NCBI GenBank assembly: GCA_016200225.1
Contig: JACQFD010000030.1
Coordinates: 1 to 64,000, forward strand
Direction: 5' to 3'
DNA length: 64,000 nucleotides
Source: Planctomycetota bacterium
Lineage (GTDB): Bacteria; Planctomycetota; UBA1135; JACQFD01
Positions 18,706 to 25,978 of the stretch are shown piece after piece (positions within the stretch are counted from its first letter, which is position 1; each line of letters begins with the position of its first letter). The position numbers were made by a program, and so were the translations under genes. The notes below the pieces were generated by a model that saw nothing but the letters and a program-made list of their open reading frames with translations, had not been told where the DNA came from and ran no database searches.

Positions 18706-21409
18706 GGCGCGATGATACGTCCGACGCCCGCGAATCGCCCGCGGAACGTTCCTCCAGGAACCGCGTTACGAGCGCGGTCCAGCCGGTCTGGTGCGATGCG
18801 CCGAGGCCGCGGCCGTTGTCGCCGTGAAAATGCTCGAAAAATAACAATAAATCCTTCCAATTCGGATCGTTCGCGTAGCGCGGATCGCCGCCGTGGCACG
18901 GGCGTCGGCCGTCCGGCCCGGGCAGGAACAACGACGCGAGGCGGCGTTTCAAATCCTCCGCGATTTGTTGCAATGTCGCGCGGCGGCCGGAGCGCGCCGG
19001 GTATTCCATCGTAAACGAATCGCCGTAAAAGTGATGATAACGTTCAAGCGCCTCGATGATCAGATAATTTAACGGAAACCAGATCGGGCCGCGCCAGTTG
19101 GAATTGCCGCCGAACGCCGCGGTCGTCGATTCGCCGGGCGCGTAGTCGACGCGGTATTCGGTATTTTCCGCGCGAATAACATAAGGATTCGCCTCGTGAA
19201 CGCGCGAAAGGCTGCGGATCCCGTACGGCGAAAGGAATTCGCGCTCGTCGACGACGTATTTTAATACTTTTTCGAGGCGTTCGCGCGACGGGATTGCTAA
19301 TAATCTGTGGTCGTCCCCGGGTCGTTCGGACGCGACCATCCAACTGATGCGATCGTGAAGATCGCGGCGGTTTTCGAGAAACCAATTCATGCGTTTCGTA
19401 AAACCGGGCAGCCGGTCGAGCGTTTCCTTTTCCAACACTTCGACGGCGATGAGCGGCACCAGTCCGACCATCGAGCGCACGCGAAGCGGCAGCGTGTCGG
19501 AGCCGATGCGCAGGCGATCATAATAAAAACCGTCCTGATCGTCCCAGAGCCCGTCGCCGCCGAGCGTGTTCATCGCGTCGACGATCGAAACGAAGTGTTC
19601 AAAAAACTTCGACGCGACGTCCTCGTATGACGGATCGTCCTTCGCGAGCTCGATCGCGATTGATAACATCGTCGCGCAATAAAACGCCATCCACGCCGTG
19701 CCGTCGGCCTGTTCGAGCGCGCCGCCCGTCGGCAGCGGTTTGTTGCGGTCGAAAACTCCGATATTATCCAATCCGAGGAATCCGCCCGAAAAGATATGTT
19801 TACCGTCGGGATCCTTGCGGTTCACCCACCACGTGAAATTTATAATTAATTTATGAAATACGCGCCGGAGAAACCGCACGTCGCGGGCGCCCCGCGGACC
19901 CGTCATTTTGTAAACTCGCCAGCACGCCCACGCGTGGACGGGCGGATTCACGTCGGAGAACGCAAATTCGTACGCCGGGATCTGGCCGCTCGGATGCATG
20001 TACCATTCGCGCAATAGTAATAGCAATTGATGCTTTGAAAATTCCGGATCGACGGCCGCGAACGGTATCATATGAAACGCGAGATCCCATGCCGCGTACC
20101 AGGGAAACTCCCACTTGTCCGGCATCGAGATGACGTCGCGATTATATAAATGTTCCCAGTCGCGGTTGCGCTCGCCGCGCGCGCCCGCCGGAGGCGCGGG
20201 CTGGTCGGGATCGCCCTTGCGCCAGTCTTTGACGACGTAATGATAAAATTGCTTCGACCATAATAATCCGGCATAGGCCTGCCGCAGCGCGAGTTTCCGC
20301 TGCGGATCGGCGGAGGGACCGATCGCGCGGTCGTAGAATTGATTATTTTCGCGGATGCGCGCCTCGAAGACCGCGTCGAAATCCGGGCCGAGCGTCGTTT
20401 TCACGGGCGTCGTTTGATTATGAAGGCGCAGACGAAGAACCGACTCGCCGCCGGCGGGAATATTTAATTTATACAATGCCGCGCATTTGGTGCCGAATTC
20501 CCTCGGATTCACCGCCGCGGCGTTGCCACGGACGACAAAATCGTGAAATGCATCCTTAACAAACGGTTCGGCGCCCGGCGCGCCGAAAAGCCGCTGCGTA
20601 TTGGTAACATTATCCGTAAATAACCATTTCGGAAGCGCGCCGTCGCCGCCGGGCGCGGCGTCGAAATGTAACGTTCCAAGCTCGTCGTGCACGGCATCGA
20701 CGCGTTCGGCCGACGATTTTCGAATTTTAGGCTTGATGCCGCAGCCCTCCGTCGCGCAACCCCACGACCATGTGTTGCGAAACCAGATCGTCGGCAGCAT
20801 GTGGATCGCCGCCGCGTCGGGACCGCGATTGGCGATCGTTATTTTAATACAAATATCGTCGGGCGCGTTTTTGGCATATTCGACAAAAACGTCGAAATAC
20901 TTATTTTGATCGAAAATGCCCGTTTCGATAATTTCGAATTCGCGCTCCTCGATGCCGCGACCGCGGTTCCGACGCCGCAATTCTTCATAAGGAAACGCCG
21001 CCTGCGGATATTTATACAAACCCTTCATATATGAATGCGTCGGCGACGATTCCAAATAATAATAACATTCCTTCACGTCCTCTCCATGGTTGCCCTCGGG
21101 ATTGGATAATCCAAAGATTCGCTCCTTCAGCATCGAATCGTTGCCATTCCACATGGCGACCGCAAAACAAATTCTGCATTCGCGATCGCTGATTCCTAAT
21201 ATTCCGTCTTCGCCCCAGCGGTACGCGCGCGAGGCCGCGTGTTCATAAGTAAACGCATCCCAAACAATCCCGTCGGCCGAGTAGTCCTCGCGCACGGTCC
21301 CCCACTGTCGCTCGGATAGGTACGGACCATAGCGTTTCCAGTTCTTCTGACGCTGCGCGTCCTCGTGGAGCCGCTGCGATTCGGCGTCGTCGTCAGAGTG
21401 TATTTTCAT
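18674..21409 (-). CDS. GH63-like glucosidase (MGH1-type glycoside hydrolase)
   Basis: 911 residues, an (alpha/alpha)6-barrel glycoside hydrolase of the family that includes processing glucosidase I and bacterial mannosylglycerate/alpha-glucosidase relatives. The N-terminal beta-sandwich has the family start ERQWGTVREDYSADG, and the barrel has WEFPWYAAWDLAFH near residue 440 and the substrate-site region NWRGPIWFPLNYLI near 770. No signal peptide, so it is probably cytoplasmic and may act on an osmolyte or storage glycoside. It is the first gene of a four-gene operon. The ATG lacks a Shine-Dalgarno sequence. The sugar specificity cannot be read from the sequence. Confidence 0.85.
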   Translation of the reverse strand: MKIHSDDDAESQRLHEDAQRQKNWKRYGPYLSERQWGTVREDYSADGIVWDAFTYEHAASRAYRWGEDGILGISDRECRICFAVAMWNGNDSMLKERIFGLSNPEGNHGEDVKECYYYLESSPTHSYMKGLYKYPQAAFPYEELRRRNRGRGIEEREFEIIETGIFDQNKYFDVFVEYAKNAPDDICIKITIANRGPDAAAIHMLPTIWFRNTWSWGCATEGCGIKPKIRKSSAERVDAVHDELGTLHFDAAPGGDGALPKWLFTDNVTNTQRLFGAPGAEPFVKDAFHDFVVRGNAAAVNPREFGTKCAALYKLNIPAGGESVLRLRLHNQTTPVKTTLGPDFDAVFEARIRENNQFYDRAIGPSADPQRKLALRQAYAGLLWSKQFYHYVVKDWRKGDPDQPAPPAGARGERNRDWEHLYNRDVISMPDKWEFPWYAAWDLAFHMIPFAAVDPEFSKHQLLLLLREWYMHPSGQIPAYEFAFSDVNPPVHAWACWRVYKMTGPRGARDVRFLRRVFHKLIINFTWWVNRKDPDGKHIFSGGFLGLDNIGVFDRNKPLPTGGALEQADGTAWMAFYCATMLSIAIELAKDDPSYEDVASKFFEHFVSIVDAMNTLGGDGLWDDQDGFYYDRLRIGSDTLPLRVRSMVGLVPLIAVEVLEKETLDRLPGFTKRMNWFLENRRDLHDRISWMVASERPGDDHRLLAIPSRERLEKVLKYVVDEREFLSPYGIRSLSRVHEANPYVIRAENTEYRVDYAPGESTTAAFGGNSNWRGPIWFPLNYLIIEALERYHHFYGDSFTMEYPARSGRRATLQQIAEDLKRRLASLFLPGPDGRRPCHGGDPRYANDPNWKDLLLFFEHFHGDNGRGLGASHQTGWTALVTRFLEERSAGDSRASDVSSRHAHSIDSVDS

Positions 21410-21593
21410 GGACAGTGGGGAATCCGTACCTGAGTCTTCGAGGCATCGACCAAACGCGCGTCAAAAAAGCCGTGTAAAAAACCACTGTAACCTTTCGAGG
21501 GATCACGGCATCCTATGATCCGCCCGAGGCGCGCGTGCGTTTTCGGGGAATCCGGTTCCAAATTACAAATTCTTTTTCGCAAAGGTGAACTTC

Positions 21594-21962
21594 GTGAATC
21601 GTCCAATCGGTATGATTGTGGCCGCGGCTGCGGCCGGTGTGCTCGGCGTCGGCGTCGTGGCGTGTAATTCAAGCAAGTCCGAGGGATCTTCGTCGGCCGT
21701 GAATGCGGCCACGGAGAAGCACGCGTGCAAAGCCATGAACGCTTGCTCCGGCAAGGGTGGCTGCAGCACCGGCGATAAGGGCTGCTCGGGCAAAAACTCC
21801 TGCAAGGGCAAGGGTGGCTGCGCGACCGCGGAGAAGCATTCGTGCAAAGGTATGAATGGCTGCTCCGGTCAGGGCGGCTGCAGCACGGGCGACAAGGGCT
21901 GCGCGGGCAAGAACACCTGCAAGGGCAAGGGCGGCTGCGCGGTTCCGGTCAAGATGAAGTAA
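21594..21962 (+). CDS. bufA2: Bufferin-type metallophore precursor with duplicated Cys-rich core
   Basis: Short exported Cys/Gly-rich precursor, probably the RiPP substrate of the MNIO enzyme encoded downstream. I prefer GTG 21594 because AAGGTGA stands 6 nt upstream; a GTG at 21585 is the alternative. After a hydrophobic segment comes VVAC, which fits a lipobox, so the product may be lipidated rather than free in the periplasm. The mature part is two copies of a 36-39-residue unit with six Cys each (pattern C-x5-C-x5-C-x6-C-x5-C-x5-C), about 30 of 36 positions identical. The CxGMNxCxGxGGC and CKGKGGC motifs match my recollection of BufA2 bufferins, which bind copper through modified Cys. It is followed by a terminator, so the precursor can be made in excess of the enzymes. 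Confidence 0.8.
   Translation: MNRPIGMIVAAAAAGVLGVGVVACNSSKSEGSSSAVNAATEKHACKAMNACSGKGGCSTGDKGCSGKNSCKGKGGCATAEKHSCKGMNGCSGQGGCSTGDKGCAGKNTCKGKGGCAVPVKMK
21714..21938 (+). repeat. Tandem 117-bp repeat inside the bufferin precursor gene
   Basis: Unit 1 (21714-21830) and unit 2 (21831-21938) encode nearly the same six-Cys module. The second unit differs at six residues (Ala to Ser, two Ala to Gly, Lys to Gln, Ser to Ala, Ser to Thr). This shows an internal duplication of the core peptide. Confidence 0.9.
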
Positions 21963-21991
21963 GCGACGGCCTGGAATATACAGTTTGACTC

Positions 21992-22028
21992 GGCCCGGGT
22001 CGGCCTCCGATCCGGGCCGTTTTTCTTA
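21992..22028 (+). terminator. Terminator between bufA2 and bufB
   Basis: Arms CGGCCCGG (21992-21999) and CCGGGCCG (22013-22020) are followed by TTTTTCTT. In RiPP operons such an element after the precursor gene partly uncouples precursor and enzyme levels. Read-through would then supply bufB-bufC. Confidence 0.85.
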
Positions 22029-22061
22029 ATGTAACGAATTTGATTATATTTCGATTTTGAA

Positions 22062-22964
22062 ATGCCAAGAAACTCGGTTGTAAATTTACCTTTCCTCGGC
22101 TTCGGACTCGGCCTGCGGTCGCGGCATTATGTCGATATTCTCGACAAATGGCCGGACGTCGATTTCTTTGAAATCGTTTCGGACAATTTCATGGATACCG
22201 AAGGGCGGCCAATGGACGTCCTCGAGCGCGTCGCCGAACATTATCCAATTATTTTGCACGGCGTTTCGATGTCGATCGGTTCGGTCGATCCGCTCGACGC
22301 GGCCTATTTGAAGCGATTGAAACGCCTCGCCGACCGGTTGAACAGTCCGTGGGTTTCGGATCACGTGTGCTGGAGTTCGGAGGGAAATGTACAATTGCAC
22401 GATTTGTTGCCATTGCCGTACGACGAACCGACGCTTCGATATTTAATAAAACGCGCGCGCAGCGTTCAGAAGGCGCTCGACCGCCCGCTGATTCTCGAAA
22501 ATCCGTCGACGTATTTACAATTTACATTTTCGACGATGCCGGAGTGGGAGTTCATCGCGCGGCTGCTCGAGGAGGCCGATTGCGGCATGCTCCTCGACGT
22601 GAATAACGTTTATGTCAGTTCGGAAAATCACGGATTCGATCCGTTCGCTTATATCGACGCGATTCCGCGCGACCGCGTCGTTTATTTTCATCTCGCGGGC
22701 CACACGCGATTCGAAACGCACATTCTCGACACGCACAGCGACCACGTCGTCGACGGCGTTTGGAAATTGTATACTCACGCGCAGCGTCGCTTCGGCGGGC
22801 GCTCGACGATTCTCGAATGGGACGAGGACATACCGGACTTTAAGATTGTCCACGCGGAGTTAAATAAAGCAAAAACCGCGCTGCGGCGCGCGGGAATCGC
22901 GATGCCGGGGAAATCTTTAATTACTAAACCGGCGGCGAAGCCGGCGCGCGCCCATGCCCGTTAA
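22062..22964 (+). CDS. bufB: MNIO (DUF692) multinuclear iron oxidative enzyme of bufferin maturation
   Basis: 300-residue TIM-barrel protein of the DUF692/MNIO family (relatives: MbnB, TglH). Metal-ligand motifs occur in order: LHGVSMSIG (~66), SDHVCW (~105), ENPSTY (~148), LLDVNNVYV (~179), HLAGH (~209), DTHSDHV (~221) and LEWDEDIP (~251). These enzymes use a di- or tri-iron centre and O2 to convert peptide Cys residues into oxazolone/thioamide or thiooxazole groups. The expected substrate is the Cys-rich product of the preceding gene. It overlaps the next gene by 11 bp, the usual arrangement for the enzyme and its DUF2063 partner. Weak ribosome site before the ATG. Confidence 0.93.
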   Translation: MPRNSVVNLPFLGFGLGLRSRHYVDILDKWPDVDFFEIVSDNFMDTEGRPMDVLERVAEHYPIILHGVSMSIGSVDPLDAAYLKRLKRLADRLNSPWVSDHVCWSSEGNVQLHDLLPLPYDEPTLRYLIKRARSVQKALDRPLILENPSTYLQFTFSTMPEWEFIARLLEEADCGMLLDVNNVYVSSENHGFDPFAYIDAIPRDRVVYFHLAGHTRFETHILDTHSDHVVDGVWKLYTHAQRRFGGRSTILEWDEDIPDFKIVHAELNKAKTALRRAGIAMPGKSLITKPAAKPARAHAR

Positions 22965-23925
22965 AGCAAATAAAAAACCGTCGCTTGCGCAATTACAACA
23001 TTGGATGCGCGGTATCATCGAGCGCGGCGGACCCGGCGCGGCGGGAACTGCCGTGTCGGCGAATATCAACCGATGGATCGCGCCGTCGAGAACGCTTCAA
23101 CCGGCGCAGCGGCTCGAAATCTATTCCGGAATGTATCTATTCCGGCTGCAGGAAGTCTTAACGAAGGACTTTCCCTGCGTCGCGTACGCGCTCGGCGATC
23201 ACGCGTGGCACCACGCGACGCGCGATTACGTCGCGGCGCATCCGTCGCGCGACCCGAATCTAAACAATTTCAACGCCGATTTCGCGGATTATTTATATAA
23301 ACGAAAGGATTTGAAACATGCGCGCTTTCTCGGCGATCTCGCGCGGCTCGAATGGGCCATGGTCGACGTCGTGTTCGCGCGCTCCGGCCGAAAACCCAAC
23401 CTCGAACCGCTGCGCACGGTCGCGCCCGAGCGCTGGGAAGCCGTCACGTTCGCGCCGGCGCCAACGCTGCGAATATTAACATTTGATTATCCCGCGAACG
23501 ATTATTTGCAAGAATTCCGCGACGGCAAACATCCGCGCATTCCGCGGCCGAAAGTTACTTATCTTGCCGTCCAGCGCGTGCATTATACAGTCTGGCGCAT
23601 CACGCTCTCGGCCGCAATGTATACGATGCTCGGCTCGCTCGCCGCGGGCGACACGCTCCGCGCCGCCATCCGCAAAACGCTGCGCGCGCGCAAGATTTCA
23701 TCGAAAGCCCTCGAAACCGCCGTCTTCCGCTGGTTCGCCTCGTGGGTCGGCGACGATTTCTTCGAATCCATCTCCGCCCCCGCCTCGAAAGTTAAATTAT
23801 CCAATGCGCCGCTCTTCGGCAAAGACCGCGGCCCCGCGATCCAAGAGGAACGAATCATACAAAAACGAATCGGCTCGGAGGCCGCGATCGTTTCGAGGGG
23901 CGAGGCGGCGAGGGTGAGGAAGTAG
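22954..23925 (+). CDS. bufC: BufC/HvfC-type partner protein (DUF2063)
   Basis: 323 residues. The N-terminal half is the DUF2063 'putative DNA-binding' domain, recognised from AQRLEIYSGMYLFRL, DFPCVAYALGDHAW, AAHPSRDPNLNNF and LARLEWAMVD. In MNIO systems this protein forms a complex with the DUF692 enzyme and recognises the leader of the precursor, so the 'DNA-binding' label in databases is misleading. The last ~40 residues have no counterpart I recognise. Translation is coupled to bufB by the 11-bp overlap. Cytoplasmic. Confidence 0.9.
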   Translation: MPVKANKKPSLAQLQHWMRGIIERGGPGAAGTAVSANINRWIAPSRTLQPAQRLEIYSGMYLFRLQEVLTKDFPCVAYALGDHAWHHATRDYVAAHPSRDPNLNNFNADFADYLYKRKDLKHARFLGDLARLEWAMVDVVFARSGRKPNLEPLRTVAPERWEAVTFAPAPTLRILTFDYPANDYLQEFRDGKHPRIPRPKVTYLAVQRVHYTVWRITLSAAMYTMLGSLAAGDTLRAAIRKTLRARKISSKALETAVFRWFASWVGDDFFESISAPASKVKLSNAPLFGKDRGPAIQEERIIQKRIGSEAAIVSRGEAARVRK

Positions 23926-23956
23926 GAAGGCGAAACTGGACGCCGGCAAGTCTATT

Positions 23957-24318
23957 TTACTTAGAATCGCGAGGCCGGAGAGTCGGCGGAGCGAGTTTTT
24001 CAATTTTCGGTAGGAGAATCGGAATCTCGATGGTTAACGTTTCCCATACAACTTGAACTTCGATTCGATCGTATTCGTGTACGAGGCGATTCCGCATGCC
24101 AATGATCTCTTTCCACGGAATCTCTGGATGCTGTTCGTGATATTCCTTTCCGAGACGCGCTGAAGCCTCGGCGAAAGTTCAATCGATTTTACGGACGCTA
24201 AAAAAAACACGCGGTCGTTCTGCAAGTTCTCGAAACTCTTCCCCTTGCAAATGTTTATGGCATCGCGCATGAAATCCCGCATGTCGCCAAGGGACACTTC
24301 AGGGCTTCGACGCATCAT
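23957..24318 (-). pseudogene. hepT: HepT-type ribonuclease toxin, frameshifted
   Basis: Partner toxin of the MntA antitoxin (HEPN RNase, DUF86). From ATG 24318 the frame gives a normal HepT N-terminus up to ...VKSIE, then turns into unrelated sequence at the AAA run at 24174-24176. One base over, the protein continues as FAEASARLGK... through HPEIPWKEIIGMRNRLVHEY and ends at 23957. The catalytic and AMPylation motif R-x4-H-x-Y is therefore intact but in another frame. Restoring one T (minus strand) rejoins the gene to ~120 codons. Either a real inactivating deletion in a homopolymer or an assembly error. It overlaps the mntA stop by about 20 bp. Confidence 0.85.
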
Positions 24319-24607
24319 AAATTACCTCTACTTCTCTTAGTACCTCTTCGCGAAAGTCTGGATTCAATGCCCGAAATGTAGACAAATCTACCTTTCTTTC
24401 GAACAGCACTTCTAAATCATCAGCAATTGTAACAAACTTAAGTCCAATTACATGTCCCGGTTCGAACTCCACAAGAATATCAATATCACTTCTCGCGGGA
24501 TCGAAATCGTCGCGCACCACGGATCCGTAAAGAGCCATCTTTCGGATGTGGTTTTTTACGCAGAATTCCGCGATCGTTTTGTAGTCAATGGGGATTGCGA
24601 TCGTCAT
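24299..24607 (-). CDS. mntA: MntA-type nucleotidyltransferase antitoxin
   Basis: 102-residue minimal nucleotidyltransferase. The family motif is visible: GSVVRDDFDPARSDIDILV (~residues 28-46), with the two Asp of D-x-D. MntA antitoxins transfer AMP to the conserved Tyr of HepT and so silence its RNase activity. The gene lies directly upstream of, and overlaps, the frameshifted hepT. If hepT is really broken, this is an orphan antitoxin. No ribosome site is obvious before the ATG. Confidence 0.9.
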   Translation of the reverse strand: MTIAIPIDYKTIAEFCVKNHIRKMALYGSVVRDDFDPARSDIDILVEFEPGHVIGLKFVTIADDLEVLFERKVDLSTFRALNPDFREEVLREVEVIYDASKP

Positions 24608-24710
24608 GTCAGGATGGATTGTAACCGGATGCCGCCGAATACGTCAAAACATGGAAATCGTCAGAGGAGGCCCGAGCAGAATTGATCGGCGCCGGCCCAA
24701 GCGGATCGTC

Positions 24711-25472
24711 TCACCCATTCGCCCACAACTTCGCGCCGCCCGACAATCCGGCCGAATTCGAAACAATCTTTACGTCGGCGGATGCTTCCAATTCGAGGTG
24801 CTTCGCATTTCCGCCGCCAATATATAACATATCGAAATGCAATAATTCGCGCAATTGTACGATGGCTTTCGAAACGCGGCGGTTCCAGCGTTCGTTGCCG
24901 ATGTCCTTGCGGGCGGCGTTGCCGAGTTGTTCTTCATACGTTTCGCCTTTGCGGAACGGATGGTGCGCGAGTTCGAGATGCGGGCCGACGCTGCCGTTTA
25001 GATAAATTCCAGTGCCGAATCCCGTACCGAGCGTAATAACAATTTCGACGCCTTCGCCGCCGATGGCGCCGAGGCCCTGCAGATCGGCGTCGTTCATGAC
25101 GCGCACGGGACAGCCGAGCACTTCGCGAAGCGCGACCGCGAGATCATAACCGATCCAGCCGTCGTGGCCGAGGTTCGCCGCAGTCTTAATAATACCGTTG
25201 CGCACGACGCCCGGAAAACCGACGGAAATGCAATCGTACGCCGGAAGTTGATGCGCGAGATCCGCGAGAATTCTAACAATTTCGCGCGGCGGCGCGCCGA
25301 TGGGCGTCTCCACGCGCACGCGGTCGGCGAGAAATCCGCCGCTGGCGTCGATAACGGTCGCTTTCAATCCGGTGCCGCCGATATCGATCGCTAATATTGA
25401 ATTTCGCAATGCCGTCCCGCCGTTCAACGCGCGCCTGCGCGGAAATGTCGCATGGGTCGTGAGTCGCGCCAT
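24711..25472 (-). CDS. ppgK: ROK-family kinase, polyphosphate-glucokinase-like
   Basis: About 253 residues from ATG 25472. This start is preferred because the frame further upstream runs into the end of the HPt gene and encodes basic filler. Phosphate-1 motif DIGGTGLKATV at 30-40, sugar-site ASP in NDAD (~137), adenosine loop LGTGFGTGIYLNG (~158) and YIGGGNAKHL (~228). The arrangement and short length resemble strictly polyphosphate/ATP-glucokinases, which phosphorylate glucose at C6. The canonical ROK zinc-binding Cys cluster is absent, in line with that group. Cytoplasmic; not obviously linked to its neighbours. Confidence 0.78.
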   Translation of the reverse strand: MARLTTHATFPRRRALNGGTALRNSILAIDIGGTGLKATVIDASGGFLADRVRVETPIGAPPREIVRILADLAHQLPAYDCISVGFPGVVRNGIIKTAANLGHDGWIGYDLAVALREVLGCPVRVMNDADLQGLGAIGGEGVEIVITLGTGFGTGIYLNGSVGPHLELAHHPFRKGETYEEQLGNAARKDIGNERWNRRVSKAIVQLRELLHFDMLYIGGGNAKHLELEASADVKIVSNSAGLSGGAKLWANG

Positions 25473-25516
25473 GGCGTATACATTACGCCGGCCGCGCGCG
25501 CGTTCAACAGTTCGTT

Positions 25517-25891
25517 TCAATTTTTTTGTAATTTTGACAGTTCCGCTTGAAGCGCCAAATCGACGGATCGAAACTCCGATTCGATTTTTTCGACGCAAGC
25601 CCTTGCCGGTTCCACTTGGCCGCTTCGCCCGATTTGTTCCACTTCTTTACAAATCGCGGAGAGGTCCATCGCGCCGACCGTCGCGGCCGTCGATTTCAAC
25701 GTATGCGCCGCTCGATCGAGCGATTTCGCGTCGTTATTTATGATCGCGCCTTGAATGGCGGCAACCTGTTTCGGCGCGTCGCGCAGAAAAGTCTCGACCA
25801 CTTCCATCAATACGGCGCCGTCTTCATCCAATTCGCGCAATTGATCGAGCGCCGAAGCATCCAATAGAGCACGTGAATTTGACATTTGCAT
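25517..25891 (-). CDS. Histidine phosphotransfer (HPt) domain protein
   Basis: 124-residue four-helix HPt protein. The phospho-acceptor lies in RAAHTLKSTAATVGA, His63, with the usual K and G of the HxxKG-like region. Such proteins shuttle phosphate between a hybrid kinase and a response regulator; neither is present in the window, so its partners are elsewhere. It sits 44 bp upstream of the glucokinase-like gene on the same strand and may share its transcript. No extra domain is attached. Confidence 0.9.
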   Translation of the reverse strand: MQMSNSRALLDASALDQLRELDEDGAVLMEVVETFLRDAPKQVAAIQGAIINNDAKSLDRAAHTLKSTAATVGAMDLSAICKEVEQIGRSGQVEPARACVEKIESEFRSVDLALQAELSKLQKN

Positions 25892-25978
25892 TAATCCCCT
25901 TCGTGAAAACTTCGAAAAACTCCCAGGGCCCTTTTTCGGCGGTCCGCGCCGCCCGGCTTGAGCCCGCTCCTTGTAGAG

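Noticed and set aside
21714..21938. CRISPR-like direct repeats
   Set aside because: The two units are in-frame coding duplications of a Cys-rich peptide, not repeats with unique spacers.
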